A stretch of 64,000 nucleotides of DNA from NCBI RefSeq assembly GCF_014083945.1, contig NZ_CP046444.1:2790001-2854000 (forward strand), read 5' to 3'. Shown here one piece after another: positions 8,569 to 17,474 of this stretch. The notes under the pieces are model-generated. The model did no database searches and was not told the origin of the DNA. It saw only the letters and a program-made list of their open reading frames with translations. The DNA comes from Granulicella sp. 5B5. Lineage in GTDB: Bacteria > Acidobacteriota > Terriglobia > Terriglobales > Acidobacteriaceae. A program made the translations under genes and the position numbers. The stretch's first letter is position 1. Each line of letters starts with the position of its first letter.

Positions 8569-10002
8569 ATGAAGAAAATCCACATCATCGGCGGAGGTCT
8601 CGCCGGCCCCGAAGCCGCTCTCCAGGCCGCCTCCCTCGGCTGCCAGGTCATCCTCTCGGAGATGCGCCCCCTGCGCTCCACCGAAGCCCACCAGACCTCC
8701 GACTTCGCCGAGCTCGTCTGCTCCAACTCCCTCAAGTCAGAATCCGAAAACTCCGCCCCCTGGCTCCTCAAGCAGGAGATGCGCCGCGCCAACAGCTTCC
8801 TCCTGCAAGCCGCCGACGCCACCTCCGTCCCCGCCGGCCACGCCCTCGCCGTCGACCGCGCCCTCTTCTCCGAGCGCGTCGCCGCCCTCATCGTGCAGCA
8901 CCCAAACATCGAAGTCCGCCGCGAAGAAATCACCCATCTCAACGAGAACGATCCCAACACCATCACCATCTTGGCCTCCGGCCCGCTCACCAGCAGCCCA
9001 CTCGCGCAGGAGCTCCAGCGCCTCACCGGCACCGAACAGCTAGCCTTCTACGACAGCATCTCCCCCATCGTCGACGCCGCCACCATCGACATGGACAAGG
9101 TCTACTTCGCCGCCCGCTGGGACAAAGGCACCGCCGACTACATCAACTGCCCCTTCACCAAGCCCGAGTACGAAGCCTTCATCGACGCCCTCGCCGCCGC
9201 CGAAAAAATCCAGCACAAATCCTGGGAACAAATCCCCACCGCAGAGCACCCCGCCACGGATGTGTCATCTCGACCGGAGCGCAGCGAAGTGGAGAGACCT
9301 GCGTCTGGCCCTGTCACGGCAACCACCAAGCCCCCCCAATACTTCGAAGGCTGTCTCCCCATCGAAGAGATCGCCCGCCGCGGCCGCGACACGCTCCGCT
9401 TCGGCCCCATGAAGCCCGCCGGCCTCACCGACCCCAAGACCGGCCGCTGGCCCTACGCCTGCGTGCAACTACGGCAAGAGACACTCCGCGCCGACAGCTA
9501 CAACCTCGTCGGCTTCCAAAACTCCCTCAAGTACGGCGAGCAGGCCCGCATCCTCCGCATGATCCCCGGTCTGGAGAACGCCACCTTCCTCCGCTACGGA
9601 CAGGTCCACCGCAACACCTACATCCACGCGCCCTCGCTGCTCACCGAAACCTTGCAACTCAAGCAGCACCTGTCGATCCTCATCGCCGGCCAGCTCTCCG
9701 GCGTCGAAGGTTACACGGAGTCCATCGCCAGCGGCCTCTTAGCCGGACGCTACGCCGCAGCCCTGGCCCGCGGCGAGCAGCCGACACCAGCCCCACGCCT
9801 CACCGCCAACGGCTCCCTCACCCACTACATCACCCACGCCGAAACGAAACACTTCCAACCCGCCAACATCACCTTCGACCTGCTGGTGCCGCTAGAGGAA
9901 GATCTCCGCAAAAAGATCCGCGACAAAAAAGAGCGCCACCGCATCCAGTGCGAACGAGCCCTCGAAGCCTGGGACACATGGCTCAACGACAGCAGGCTCT
10001 GA
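8569..10002 (+). CDS. trmFO: tRNA (m5U54) methyltransferase, folate-dependent
   Basis: TrmFO makes ribothymidine at position 54 of tRNA using methylenetetrahydrofolate and FAD. The FAD site 'IHIIGGGLAGPEAALQAA' opens the protein; 'AELVCSNSLKSE' contains the conserved catalytic-loop Cys; 'AFYDSISPIVDA', 'GTADYINCPF' and 'GQLSGVEGYTESIASGL' are family blocks. It has 477 residues; a surplus segment at about residues 228-250 (VSSRPERSEVERP region) is encoded by a family A palindromic repeat in frame. ATG at 8569 is fixed by the FAD motif; the open frame upstream is noncoding. Confidence 0.95.
   Translation: MKKIHIIGGGLAGPEAALQAASLGCQVILSEMRPLRSTEAHQTSDFAELVCSNSLKSESENSAPWLLKQEMRRANSFLLQAADATSVPAGHALAVDRALFSERVAALIVQHPNIEVRREEITHLNENDPNTITILASGPLTSSPLAQELQRLTGTEQLAFYDSISPIVDAATIDMDKVYFAARWDKGTADYINCPFTKPEYEAFIDALAAAEKIQHKSWEQIPTAEHPATDVSSRPERSEVERPASGPVTATTKPPQYFEGCLPIEEIARRGRDTLRFGPMKPAGLTDPKTGRWPYACVQLRQETLRADSYNLVGFQNSLKYGEQARILRMIPGLENATFLRYGQVHRNTYIHAPSLLTETLQLKQHLSILIAGQLSGVEGYTESIASGLLAGRYAAALARGEQPTPAPRLTANGSLTHYITHAETKHFQPANITFDLLVPLEEDLRKKIRDKKERHRIQCERALEAWDTWLNDSRL
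9259..9303 (+). repeat. Family A palindromic repeat inside trmFO
   Basis: The block beginning 'gatgtgtcatctcgaccgga' and ending 'gtggagagacctgcg' is almost identical to 16357-16401 inside the dinG-like gene (one base differs over the core, gaa/gga). Diverged copies lie in der (14634-14690) and between genes (11273-11334). It is read in frame in trmFO. Confidence 0.85.
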
Positions 10003-10069
10003 CAGCTTTCTGCGCAATCGGCAGTCAATCACCGCCGCTTAATGTTACCGTTTACACCGGAGTTTCTAC

Positions 10070-11224
10070 ATGAACATCTTCGCCTCACTCTCCCGCCGCC
10101 TCTTCGCGTCGATGTGCCTCTTCGCCCTTACCCTCACCGCATCCGCCCAACGCTGGTCCGAGCAAAAAGCCAACGACTGGTACGCCCAGCAGCCGTGGCT
10201 CGTCGGCGCCAACTACATACCGTCGAACGCCATCAACCAGCTCGAGATGTTCCAGGCCACCACCTTCGACCCCGCCATCAACGACCGCGAGCTCGGCTAC
10301 GCCGAAGGCATCGGCATGAACGTCATGCGCGTCTTCCTGCAGGACCAGCTCTGGCAGCAGGACCCCGACGGCTTCAAGCAGCGCCTCAACACCTTCCTCT
10401 CGATCGCCGCGAAACACCACATCAAAATCCTCTTCGTCCTCTTCGACTCCTGCTGGGACCCCAACCCCAAGCTCGGCCCGCAGCACCCGCCCATCCCTGG
10501 CGTGCATAACTCCGGCTGGGTGCAAAGTCCCGGCATCCCGCGCCTGCTCGACCGCTCCGTGGAGCCGCAGCTCAAGGCCTACGTCATCGGCGTCGTCTCC
10601 GCCTTCGCCAACGACCCCCGCGTCCTCGGCTGGGACCTCTGGAACGAGCCCGACAACGACGGCGGCGGCGACAACTCCCGCTCCCCCGCCGCCGTAAAGG
10701 CCAAGTTCGACCGGATCGCTGAGCTCCTCCCGCAGGTCTTCGCCTGGGCCCGCTCCGCGCACCCGTCGCAGCCGCTCACCACCCCGCTCTGGCAGGGCGA
10801 CTGGCACGACCCCGCGAAGGAAGACCCCATCGTCAAGATCCAGCTCCGCGAATCCGACATCATCACCTTCCACAACTACGGCTGGCCCGAGGACTTCGCC
10901 GCCCGCGTCCACGAGCTCGAACCCCTCCACCGCCCCATCCTCTGCTCCGAGTACATGGCCCGCGGCGCAGGCTCCACCTTCGACGGCACGCTCCCCGTCG
11001 CCAAGCGCCTCCACGTCGCCGCCATCAACTGGGGACTCGTCAACGGCAAAACCCAAACCAACCTTCCCTGGGACTCCTGGCAGCGCCCCTACGTCCTCGA
11101 GCAGCCGCCCATTTGGTTCCACGACGTCTTCCACCCCAACGGCACACCCTACCGCCAGGCAGAAGCCGACCTCATCCGCCGCCTCACCGGCCGCGGCACC
11201 CCACCCACCACCCCCACTAACTAA
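10070..11224 (+). CDS. Secreted glycoside hydrolase, family 5-like
   Basis: A 384-residue secreted (beta/alpha)8-barrel glycosidase with signal peptide MNIFASLSRRLFASMCLFAL, cleaved near ASA-Q (about residue 25). 'GMNVMRVFLQDQLWQQDP' is an early barrel block, 'VLGWDLWNEPDND' carries the acid/base Glu of clan GH-A, and 'RPILCSEYMARGAGS' the nucleophile Glu. The layout resembles GH5 mannanase/cellulase-type enzymes; the exact substrate (beta-mannan, xylan or other) cannot be read from sequence. A GGAG box lies 7-10 bases before the ATG. It stands alone between trmFO and repeats. Confidence 0.85.
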   Translation: MNIFASLSRRLFASMCLFALTLTASAQRWSEQKANDWYAQQPWLVGANYIPSNAINQLEMFQATTFDPAINDRELGYAEGIGMNVMRVFLQDQLWQQDPDGFKQRLNTFLSIAAKHHIKILFVLFDSCWDPNPKLGPQHPPIPGVHNSGWVQSPGIPRLLDRSVEPQLKAYVIGVVSAFANDPRVLGWDLWNEPDNDGGGDNSRSPAAVKAKFDRIAELLPQVFAWARSAHPSQPLTTPLWQGDWHDPAKEDPIVKIQLRESDIITFHNYGWPEDFAARVHELEPLHRPILCSEYMARGAGSTFDGTLPVAKRLHVAAINWGLVNGKTQTNLPWDSWQRPYVLEQPPIWFHDVFHPNGTPYRQAEADLIRRLTGRGTPPTTPTN

Positions 11225-11272
11225 CCACCACTCCGGGTGCTCCGGCTTTCGCAAAAACTCTTGCTACCCAAA

Positions 11273-11334
11273 GAGTTTGTCATTTCGACCGGAGCATCGC
11301 GCCTTATCGCGGTGCGGAGCGGAGAAACCCCTGT
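11273..11334 (+). repeat. Family A repeat, intergenic copy
   Basis: Starts 'tttgtcatttcgaccggagc' and ends with a 'cggagcggagaaacc' arm, the same ends as the coding copies, but with a longer central stem containing 'atcgcg ... cgcggt'. It lies in the 339-base gap after the GH5 gene, directly before a family H copy. Confidence 0.7.
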
Positions 11335-11343
11335 ATTTGTAGT

Positions 11344-11411
11344 TGCTGTTGTCTGTTTTCCTCTGTGTCCTCTGCGCGCTTCTACACTGCGCCCTCTGCG
11401 TGAACGCTTTT
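11344..11411 (+). repeat. Family H intergenic repeat, copy 2
   Basis: Near-identical to 7802-7865 over more than 60 bases ('ttttcctctgtgtcctctgc' ... 'ctctgcgtgaacgctttt'). Together with the family A unit it fills most of the 11225-11563 gap, which holds no gene. Confidence 0.7.
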
Positions 11412-11519
11412 CGCCGCTCTATCCCAACCCGTATCCGCCGTACACTCCACCGCCGCCAGCGGTATAGCTCGCTCGCCAGATTGAACTTTTTCCTGGGTTT
11501 TGGCGTACTCTTCGACATA

Positions 11520-11540
11520 ACGATCTGTTAGACAGATCGT
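11520..11540. promoter_or_regulatory. Perfect 9-bp inverted repeat upstream of a membrane protein gene
   Basis: acgatctgt-tag-acagatcgt is a perfect 9-bp palindrome with a 3-base spacer, 23 bases before the start codon and just before the AGGAGG ribosome site. It could be an operator or a leader hairpin; the sequence alone does not tell which. Confidence 0.5.
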
Positions 11541-11563
11541 GTCCGAAGTCTCAGGAGGCCCAC

Positions 11564-12637
11564 ATGCGGCCACTTTCAGCCACCGACGCCATCTCCCCGG
11601 CATGGAACCACACCAGCACCCTTCTGCTTGCCCCACGCAGCTGGAGCCTGCTCCTCAAAATCGGCGCCGTCGCCATCTTCGCCGGCCTCGGCGGAGGCTT
11701 CAGCACCGGCCTGCCGCCCAACCACGGCGTCTCCCATCTGCCCTCTGTAAGTCCTCTCTTCGCCGCCGCCATGCTCTCCGTCATCATTGGCATCAGCCTC
11801 CTTGCCCTGGTCATCGGCATCGCGCTGCTCTACCTCGGCTCGCGCCTCCAGTTCGTCCTCTTTGAGGTCCTTCTCACCCGCCGCACCACCATCGGCCCCA
11901 TCTGGGCGCGTTACGGCTCCGTCACCTGGCGCTGGATCGGCCTCAAGCTGCTCTTCATGCTGGCGGCTCTCCTCTGCATGGCGCCCATCCTTGTGCCCGC
12001 CGGCATCTACCTCTTCAGAAACGTCTTCGATGCGTCCAACGGCGTCCACCCCAACCTCAGCATCTTCGTCCCGGCCATGGCCTTGTCCATCTTCGCCATT
12101 GCCCTCGGTGCGCTCGTCATCGCGGCCATCTGGGTCTGGCTCTCGGACTTCGGCCTGCCCTCCATCGCGCTCGAAGACACCTCCATCACAGAGACAGTGC
12201 AACGCGTCCTCTCGCTCGTCCGCGCCGAACCCGGCCAGTTCATCCTCTACCTGCTCCTGCGCATGGTCCTCTCCTTCGCCTTCACCCTGGTCGCAGAGAT
12301 TGGCCTGGCCATCGGCGCCGTCATCGCTCTCATCCCCATCGGCGTCGGCGGCGGCATCCTCTGGATGGCCTTGCACAGCGGCGGCGTCATTGGCAAAGCT
12401 GTCATGATCACCGGCTGGGTCGTCCTCGCCATCGCCTTCCTCACCGTCTTCGTCTGTGCCGCGATCATGACGCTGGGCTACGTCCGCAGCTTCCTCAAGA
12501 CCTACTCGCTCTACTTCCTCGGCGGCCGTTACCCCCGCCTCGGCGAGTATCTCGACCAATACCAGGCCACGCTGCCTATCCCCGCACCGTCCTACCCGCA
12601 GCCCTACCCACCCTACGCCCCACCCAACCCCAGCTAA
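11564..12637 (+). CDS. Multi-pass membrane protein, GdpD-membrane-domain-like
   Basis: A 357-residue protein with about six to seven hydrophobic segments (for example 'LLKIGAVAIFAGLGGGF', 'AMLSVIIGISLLALVIGI') and a proline/tyrosine-rich tail ('PIPAPSYPQPYPPYAPP'). The layout resembles the membrane domain attached to some glycerophosphodiester phosphodiesterases and a second protein in this window (31249-32277). No catalytic motif is visible. AGGAGG lies 5 bases before the ATG, so the start is secure. Role unknown; possibly membrane-stress or envelope related. Confidence 0.75.
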   Translation: MRPLSATDAISPAWNHTSTLLLAPRSWSLLLKIGAVAIFAGLGGGFSTGLPPNHGVSHLPSVSPLFAAAMLSVIIGISLLALVIGIALLYLGSRLQFVLFEVLLTRRTTIGPIWARYGSVTWRWIGLKLLFMLAALLCMAPILVPAGIYLFRNVFDASNGVHPNLSIFVPAMALSIFAIALGALVIAAIWVWLSDFGLPSIALEDTSITETVQRVLSLVRAEPGQFILYLLLRMVLSFAFTLVAEIGLAIGAVIALIPIGVGGGILWMALHSGGVIGKAVMITGWVVLAIAFLTVFVCAAIMTLGYVRSFLKTYSLYFLGGRYPRLGEYLDQYQATLPIPAPSYPQPYPPYAPPNPS

Positions 12638-12649
12638 GTACAGTCGACG

Positions 12650-12740
12650 CACCCGTGGCGAAACTTGGCTCACTTCGCGCACTTGGCGGGAGGCTCTTCC
12701 CAGCAGCAAGCGCCAAAGGCGGGAGCGTACCCGCGTCAAG
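12650..12740 (+). repeat. Composite intergenic repeat (families G and I)
   Basis: 'cccgtggcgaaacttggct' followed by 'ggcgggaggc' recurs inverted at 61505-61550 upstream of the TenI/ThiE gene. The next block 'agcaagcgccaaaggcggga' + 'gcgtacccgcg' matches about 7870-7902. The gap 12638-13030 contains no gene: it consists of these units, a low-complexity A/C-rich stretch and repeat D1. Confidence 0.6.
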
Positions 12741-12900
12741 CCCTCATCACCCCCACACGCCCGCAACCCCAACAAACCAAACCACTAAGGCTCCCAAAAA
12801 GAAAAACAAATTTCCCGTTCCAGTCGGCTACACTGAAAGTAGGGAAGAATCTCGCAGCTCAGAGCTGATAGCTCAAATCCTGATGTTTGCGCCAGGCCAG

Positions 12901-13031
12901 ATAACCCTTTTGTTTCCCATATCATACCCGCAACTATATACAGAATCAGCCACTTACCCCGGGGATCACCCCGTAAGTGACTGATTCCGCTGGATAGCTC
13001 CGCTACATAGGGAGGGGGAGGGGTATCCCGC
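12901..13031 (+). repeat. Family D repeat, copy D1
   Basis: Contains 'tgtttcccatatcatacc', then the imperfect hairpin 'aatcagccacttac ... gtaagtgactgatt' around 'ccccggggatcacccc', then 'gctacatagggagg' and a G-rich end. Matches D2 (50695-50921, same strand) and D3 (57107-57336, opposite strand) over about 130 bases. It abuts the der stop codon and may act as its 3' hairpin. Confidence 0.85.
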
Positions 13032-14944
13032 TACTCGGCTTTCTTCTTGTTCCGCGCCTTCACCTTGAACCAGATCGGCGACCCGATGAACTTGAACGTG
13101 TCCCGGATCTCATTCGCCAGGAACCGCTCATAGCTGAAGTGCAGCTTCACATCGCGGTCCGTGAACAGCACAAACGTCGGCGGAGCCACCGCAGCCTGCG
13201 TCATGTAATAGATCTTCACGCGCCTGTTCATCGGCACGCTCGCGCGCTGGAAGTCGATCTTGTCCAGGAACCGGTTCATCGCGCCCGTGGAAACGCGCTT
13301 GCGTCGCTCACGGCTCACCAGCTCCACCTTCTTGAACACCTCGCCAATGCCCTTCGACTCAGCCGCGCTCACAAACAGCAGCGGTGCATAATCCAGGTAC
13401 TTCAGCGAGTCCCTTACCTGCTGTTCGTACAGCTTCTTGTCCGCAGGCGGCCCGCCATCGAATACGCGCCGTCCTTCGGCGTCCACCTCAGTCATCAGGT
13501 CCCACTTGTTCACCACGATGATCACGCTGCGTCCGCTCTCATGCGCATAGCCGCCGATATTCGCATCCGCAGCCGCAACGCCTTCGGTCGCATCGATCAC
13601 CAGCAACGAAACGTCTGCCGCCTCCAGATGCTTCCTCGACATAATCACCGACAGCTTCTCAGCCATCAGCTTCGTCTTGCCCTTGCGCCGGATGCCAGCC
13701 GTATCGATGAACCGGAACTTATGCCCATCGCGCTCGACGACCTCGTCGACAGCATCGCGCGTCGTCCCTGCAATCGGCGACACAATTGCGCGGTCGGTGC
13801 CGGTCAGAGCATTCAGCAGAGTGCTCTTGCCCACATTTGGCCGCCCGATGATCGCGATCTTCGTCTCGCGCGAGATGTGCTCGCCATGGGACCGCAGTCT
13901 GCGCCCCGGCGCAGCCGCCTCGTCGCCATCCTGCGCCCCCGGCAGCGGATCGCCGCCGCCGTCCATGTCCTCTTCAAACTCTTCGTCGAAGCCTTCCATC
14001 ACCTCGTCAGGCTCTTCGGCCACAAACTCCGGCGGCAGCGCCGCCCAAACGTCATCCAGCAGATCGCCAATCCCGACCCCATGCTCCGCTGAAATCGGAC
14101 AAACATTCTTGAAACCCAGCCGCCGGAAGTTCTCCGCCGCCGCAAACATCTCGGGCGAGTCCATCTTGTTCACAGCCAGAAACACCGGCTTGCCGCCACG
14201 CAGCAACAACCGCGCCAGCTCCACATCCGGCGCTGCCAACTCCGTCCGCCCATCCACCACCATGATGATCGCGTCCGCCTCTTCCAGCCCCACCTTCGCC
14301 TGCCGGAAGATCTCCGCCGGAATCAGCGCCTCATCATCGGGAATCACACCACCCGTATCCACCAGCCGAACGTCGCGCCCGGCCCACTCCACCTCGCCAT
14401 AGATGCGGTCGCGTGTAATCCCCGGCTCATCGCCCACAATCGACCGTCGCGTCTCCGTCAACCGGTTGAACAGCGTCGACTTGCCCACATTCGGCCGCCC
14501 ACAGATCGCCACCAGCGGCAGCCGGGTCGTCTCACGCCGGTCGCGGGCCTCTTCCATGCGCTCTGCAAACAGAGCCTGCCGGACCGCCAGCAGCTCCGCC
14601 TCGCGCCACGCCCGCTCTTCATGGATCTCCTCAGCTTTGTCATCTCGACCGGAGGCGCGTTTCTGCCCCGCAGCGGAGAGACCTGCAGTCTCGCTTCCGT
14701 GGCCGCGGCTTCCCGCCTCACCTCGGTCCCGAATGACAATCTTCCGTTCGCGGTCCGGACTCTTCGTCGGCTTCTTCGCCTCGACCAGCGCGGCAGCCTT
14801 CTTCGCCGCCAGCTCCTTGCGCTTCTTCGGAGACACAGCCCCCGTCACCGCGCCCCCCTTCGGCGCACTCCGTCCTAGCTTCGGCCGCGTACTCGCCTGC
14901 CGATGCTTCTTGCCTAACCGCTTCTTCTCTTTCTTTGGTGCCAT
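13031..14944 (-). CDS. der: Ribosome-associated GTPase Der (EngA)
   Basis: Der acts in 50S subunit assembly and uniquely has two consecutive G domains. Both P-loops 'GRPNVGKS' are present (about residues 147 and 365), with 'DTGG' and 'DTAG' switch motifs, 'NKMD' and 'NKWD' base-recognition motifs, and a C-terminal KH-like domain ending in 'KVKARNKKKAE'. At 637 residues it is longer than the usual 440-500: there is a lysine-rich ~140-residue N-terminal extension that includes a family A repeat translated at about residues 85-103, and an acidic linker (about 335) between the G domains. The ATG at 14944 is chosen for its GGGAG box; the frame stays open to 15025. Confidence 0.93.
   Translation of the reverse strand: MAPKKEKKRLGKKHRQASTRPKLGRSAPKGGAVTGAVSPKKRKELAAKKAAALVEAKKPTKSPDRERKIVIRDRGEAGSRGHGSETAGLSAAGQKRASGRDDKAEEIHEERAWREAELLAVRQALFAERMEEARDRRETTRLPLVAICGRPNVGKSTLFNRLTETRRSIVGDEPGITRDRIYGEVEWAGRDVRLVDTGGVIPDDEALIPAEIFRQAKVGLEEADAIIMVVDGRTELAAPDVELARLLLRGGKPVFLAVNKMDSPEMFAAAENFRRLGFKNVCPISAEHGVGIGDLLDDVWAALPPEFVAEEPDEVMEGFDEEFEEDMDGGGDPLPGAQDGDEAAAPGRRLRSHGEHISRETKIAIIGRPNVGKSTLLNALTGTDRAIVSPIAGTTRDAVDEVVERDGHKFRFIDTAGIRRKGKTKLMAEKLSVIMSRKHLEAADVSLLVIDATEGVAAADANIGGYAHESGRSVIIVVNKWDLMTEVDAEGRRVFDGGPPADKKLYEQQVRDSLKYLDYAPLLFVSAAESKGIGEVFKKVELVSRERRKRVSTGAMNRFLDKIDFQRASVPMNRRVKIYYMTQAAVAPPTFVLFTDRDVKLHFSYERFLANEIRDTFKFIGSPIWFKVKARNKKKAE
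14634..14690 (-). repeat. Family A repeat inside der
   Basis: On the plus strand it begins 'tttgtcatctcgaccggagg' and ends 'cagcggagagacctgcag', the ends of family A, with a longer variable centre. It is translated in the der N-terminal extension (GLSAAGQKRASGRDDKAEE region). Confidence 0.75.
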
Positions 14945-15100
14945 GGTCGCTATCTCCCGCGCCGCGGCGCAACCTTCATTATAAGAACCTTTGTCCTCCA
15001 TGATTTCTTGGCGGCATCTTGGCATCCTTCGCGCCTTGGCGTTGTCTTTCCAGGAGTTCCCTACACGGCGAAGAAACGGCGACTATCATCTACTTAGCCG

Positions 15101-17236
15101 ATGCCGCCAGCCGTCCAATCCGAAGAAGCCATCCAGCGCCTGCCCACGCTCCACGACTTCTTCTCTCCCGGCGGCATCCTCGCCAAATCCTCCCTCGCCT
15201 TTGAGCAGCGCCCCGGCCAGTACCTCATGGCCCGCACCATCGAGCAGGCCTTCGCCGACCGCCGCCACCTCATCGTCGAAGCCGGCACCGGCACCGGCAA
15301 AACCCTCGCCTACCTCCTGCCCGCCCTCCGCCGCGCCCGCGAAAATAACCAGCGCATCATCATCTCCACAGGAACGAAGAATCTACAGGAACAGCTCTAC
15401 TTCAAGGACATCCCCTTCCTCGAATCCCTCCTCGGCCCCTTGCGCGTCTGCTACATGAAGGGCCGGGCCAACTACGTTTGCAAGCACAAACTTTTCGCCC
15501 TGCGCGACAACCCGCTCCTCCACGGCCTCGATGAGATCTCCCACTTCCACAGCATCCTCAACTGGGAAAAGAAGACCGCCACCGGTGACCGCGCCGAGAT
15601 CGCCGACCTGCCCGAGTCCTCCGCGCTCTGGCACAAGCTCGACGCCCGCTCCGAAGTCTGCCTCGGCCAGTCCTGCCCCGACTGGGAGCAGTGCTACATC
15701 ACCTCCATGCGCCGCAAGGCGATGGAGTCCGAGATCGTCATCGTCAACCACCACCTCTTCTTCGCCGACCTCAACATCAAGCAGCAGGCCGCCGGAGCCC
15801 CCGACGCAGGCATCCTCCCCGAAGCCGCTGCGGTCATCTTCGACGAGGCCCACGAGCTCGAAGACGTCGCCAGCCAGTACTTCGGCATCGCGCTCTCCAA
15901 CGCCCGCTTCGACGAGCTTGCCCGCGACACGGAGATGCTCCTCCGCGCGAAGAAAGTGAGCACCGCCGCCATCGAGTCCGCCACCAACAGCCTCCGCGAA
16001 CGCTCACGCATGTTCTTCGGTTCACTCCCCGTCGGCCCCTCGCACCTCGGCCGCCTCGAGTTCATCGACCGCCAGGACTTCCTCGAAGCCCGCGGCGACG
16101 CCTACATCGCCGCCTCCAACGCGCTCCAGCGCCTCGAATCCGAGCTAGACCATCTCCGCGACGTCGACGAAGCCCCCGGCCTCCGCAAGCGCGCCGCCGA
16201 CATCCGCAACCACCTCAAGTTCCTCCTCGAATCCACCGACCCCAACACCGTCTTCTGGATCGAACGCCGCGCCACCAGTGGCCTCCGCACCACCGCCCGC
16301 AACAATCGCGGCCCATCGACACTCTCTCCTCTCACTCAGATCGGCACCCCCACAGATGTGTCATCTCGACCGGAGCGCAGCGGAGTGGAGAGACCTGCGT
16401 TTGACCCACCACAGTCCTTCTCCACCCACCTGCAAGCCACCCCTATCGACGTCTCCCAACTCCTCGCCGACACCCTCTTCGCCACCTACCCCAGCGTCAT
16501 CCTCACCTCCGCCACGCTCACCGTAGCCGGCCCCAACGCCGAGCCCAGCTTCGACCACCTCACCAAGCGCCTCGGCGTTCCATTCCCCAAAACCCTCGTC
16601 GTTCCCAGCCTTTTCGATTACCCCAGACAAGCGCTGCTCTACTTACCCGCAACGATGCCTGAGCCAAGGCATCCAGACTTCCTCCCGCAAGCCACCGAAA
16701 AGATCCGCCGCGTCCTCGAAATCACCCGAGGCCGCGCCTTCTGCCTCTTCACCTCGCACGCCCAGATGCGCGAGCTCCACGACCGCCTCCTGTCGCAGCT
16801 CCCGTATCCGCTGCTCATGCAGGGCAGCGCCCCACGCCACGTCCTGCTGCAACAGTTCCGCGAAACCCCCAATGCCGTCCTCTTCGGCACCTCGTCCTTC
16901 TGGCAGGGAATCGATGTTCAGGGCGAGCAGCTCAGTTGCGTCATCATCGACAAGCTCCCCTTCGCCGTCCCCTCCGACCCCATCATGCGCGCCCGCACCG
17001 AAGCCATCGCCGCCGCCGGCGGCAACGCCTTCAACGACCTTCAGGTCCCTCAGGCGGTCATCGCGTTGAAGCAGGGCTTCGGCCGCCTCATCCGCTCGCT
17101 CTCCGACCGCGGAGTCCTCATGCTCCTCGACCCTCGCATCCGCACCACCCGCTACGGCAAAACCTTCCTCGAATCCCTCCCGCCCTATCGCCGCACCGAC
17201 GACATCGCCGAAGTCGAACGCTTCTTCGAAACCTAA
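15101..17236 (+). CDS. DinG/YoaA-type ATP-dependent DNA helicase
   Basis: A 711-residue superfamily 2 (XPD-like) helicase. Walker A 'EAGTGTGKT' is at residues 60-68 and the DEAH box at 248-251. Between them lie the iron-sulfur cluster cysteines ('KGRANYVCKH', 'CLGQSCPDWEQC'). Motif Ia 'ISTGTKNLQEQL', 'VILTSATLTVAG', 'TSSFWQGIDVQGEQL' and 'QGFGRLIRSLSDRG' complete the helicase core. It would unwind damaged or structured DNA such as R-loops and D-loops. Residues about 415-437 are surplus and encoded by a family A repeat in frame, just before the 'VSQLLADTLF' block. It is divergent from der with about 156 bases between starts. Confidence 0.92.
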   Translation: MPPAVQSEEAIQRLPTLHDFFSPGGILAKSSLAFEQRPGQYLMARTIEQAFADRRHLIVEAGTGTGKTLAYLLPALRRARENNQRIIISTGTKNLQEQLYFKDIPFLESLLGPLRVCYMKGRANYVCKHKLFALRDNPLLHGLDEISHFHSILNWEKKTATGDRAEIADLPESSALWHKLDARSEVCLGQSCPDWEQCYITSMRRKAMESEIVIVNHHLFFADLNIKQQAAGAPDAGILPEAAAVIFDEAHELEDVASQYFGIALSNARFDELARDTEMLLRAKKVSTAAIESATNSLRERSRMFFGSLPVGPSHLGRLEFIDRQDFLEARGDAYIAASNALQRLESELDHLRDVDEAPGLRKRAADIRNHLKFLLESTDPNTVFWIERRATSGLRTTARNNRGPSTLSPLTQIGTPTDVSSRPERSGVERPAFDPPQSFSTHLQATPIDVSQLLADTLFATYPSVILTSATLTVAGPNAEPSFDHLTKRLGVPFPKTLVVPSLFDYPRQALLYLPATMPEPRHPDFLPQATEKIRRVLEITRGRAFCLFTSHAQMRELHDRLLSQLPYPLLMQGSAPRHVLLQQFRETPNAVLFGTSSFWQGIDVQGEQLSCVIIDKLPFAVPSDPIMRARTEAIAAAGGNAFNDLQVPQAVIALKQGFGRLIRSLSDRGVLMLLDPRIRTTRYGKTFLESLPPYRRTDDIAEVERFFET
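16357..16401 (+). repeat. Family A palindromic repeat inside dinG-like gene
   Basis: Begins 'gatgtgtcatctcgaccgga', ends 'gtggagagacctgcg', nearly identical to the trmFO copy at 9259-9303 and read in the same frame, so both proteins share the peptide 'TDVSSRPERS.VERPA'. Confidence 0.85.
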
Positions 17237-17425
17237 TCTCCACCTACCGCTGCGCCTCCACCACGCTGTCCACCGGTCTTTTCCACTCTCTGGCGCCTGC
17301 GCAATCTGCATCTGTCCCCACGGCATGGCCGGTGTAGGCGAGCACGCCGTGCTCTTCACCGTCATCCACATCTCACCGCTGCTCGCTCCTGCCATCCTCG
17401 GCAGCCAACCTATTAAAACCAATCC

Positions 17426-17474
17426 GGCCCATATGTGTCCGCGCACCATAAAATGGTGATTGGACATATGGGCC
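17426..17474. promoter_or_regulatory. Nested hairpin over the start of the small membrane protein gene
   Basis: Outer arms 'ggcccatatgtgtcc' (17426-17440) and 'ggacatatgggcc' (17462-17474) pair almost fully. Inside them 'caccat' (17444-17449) and 'atggtg' (17453-17458) form a second stem with a 3-base loop. The hairpin covers the GTG start at 17435 and ATGs at 17453 and 17468, so it could control translation initiation or be a dyad operator. Confidence 0.55.

Noticed and set aside
11576-12775. 399-residue antisense frame over the membrane protein gene
   Set aside because: Asp/Glu/Gly-biased shadow of a gene with clear membrane segments and a strong ribosome site.
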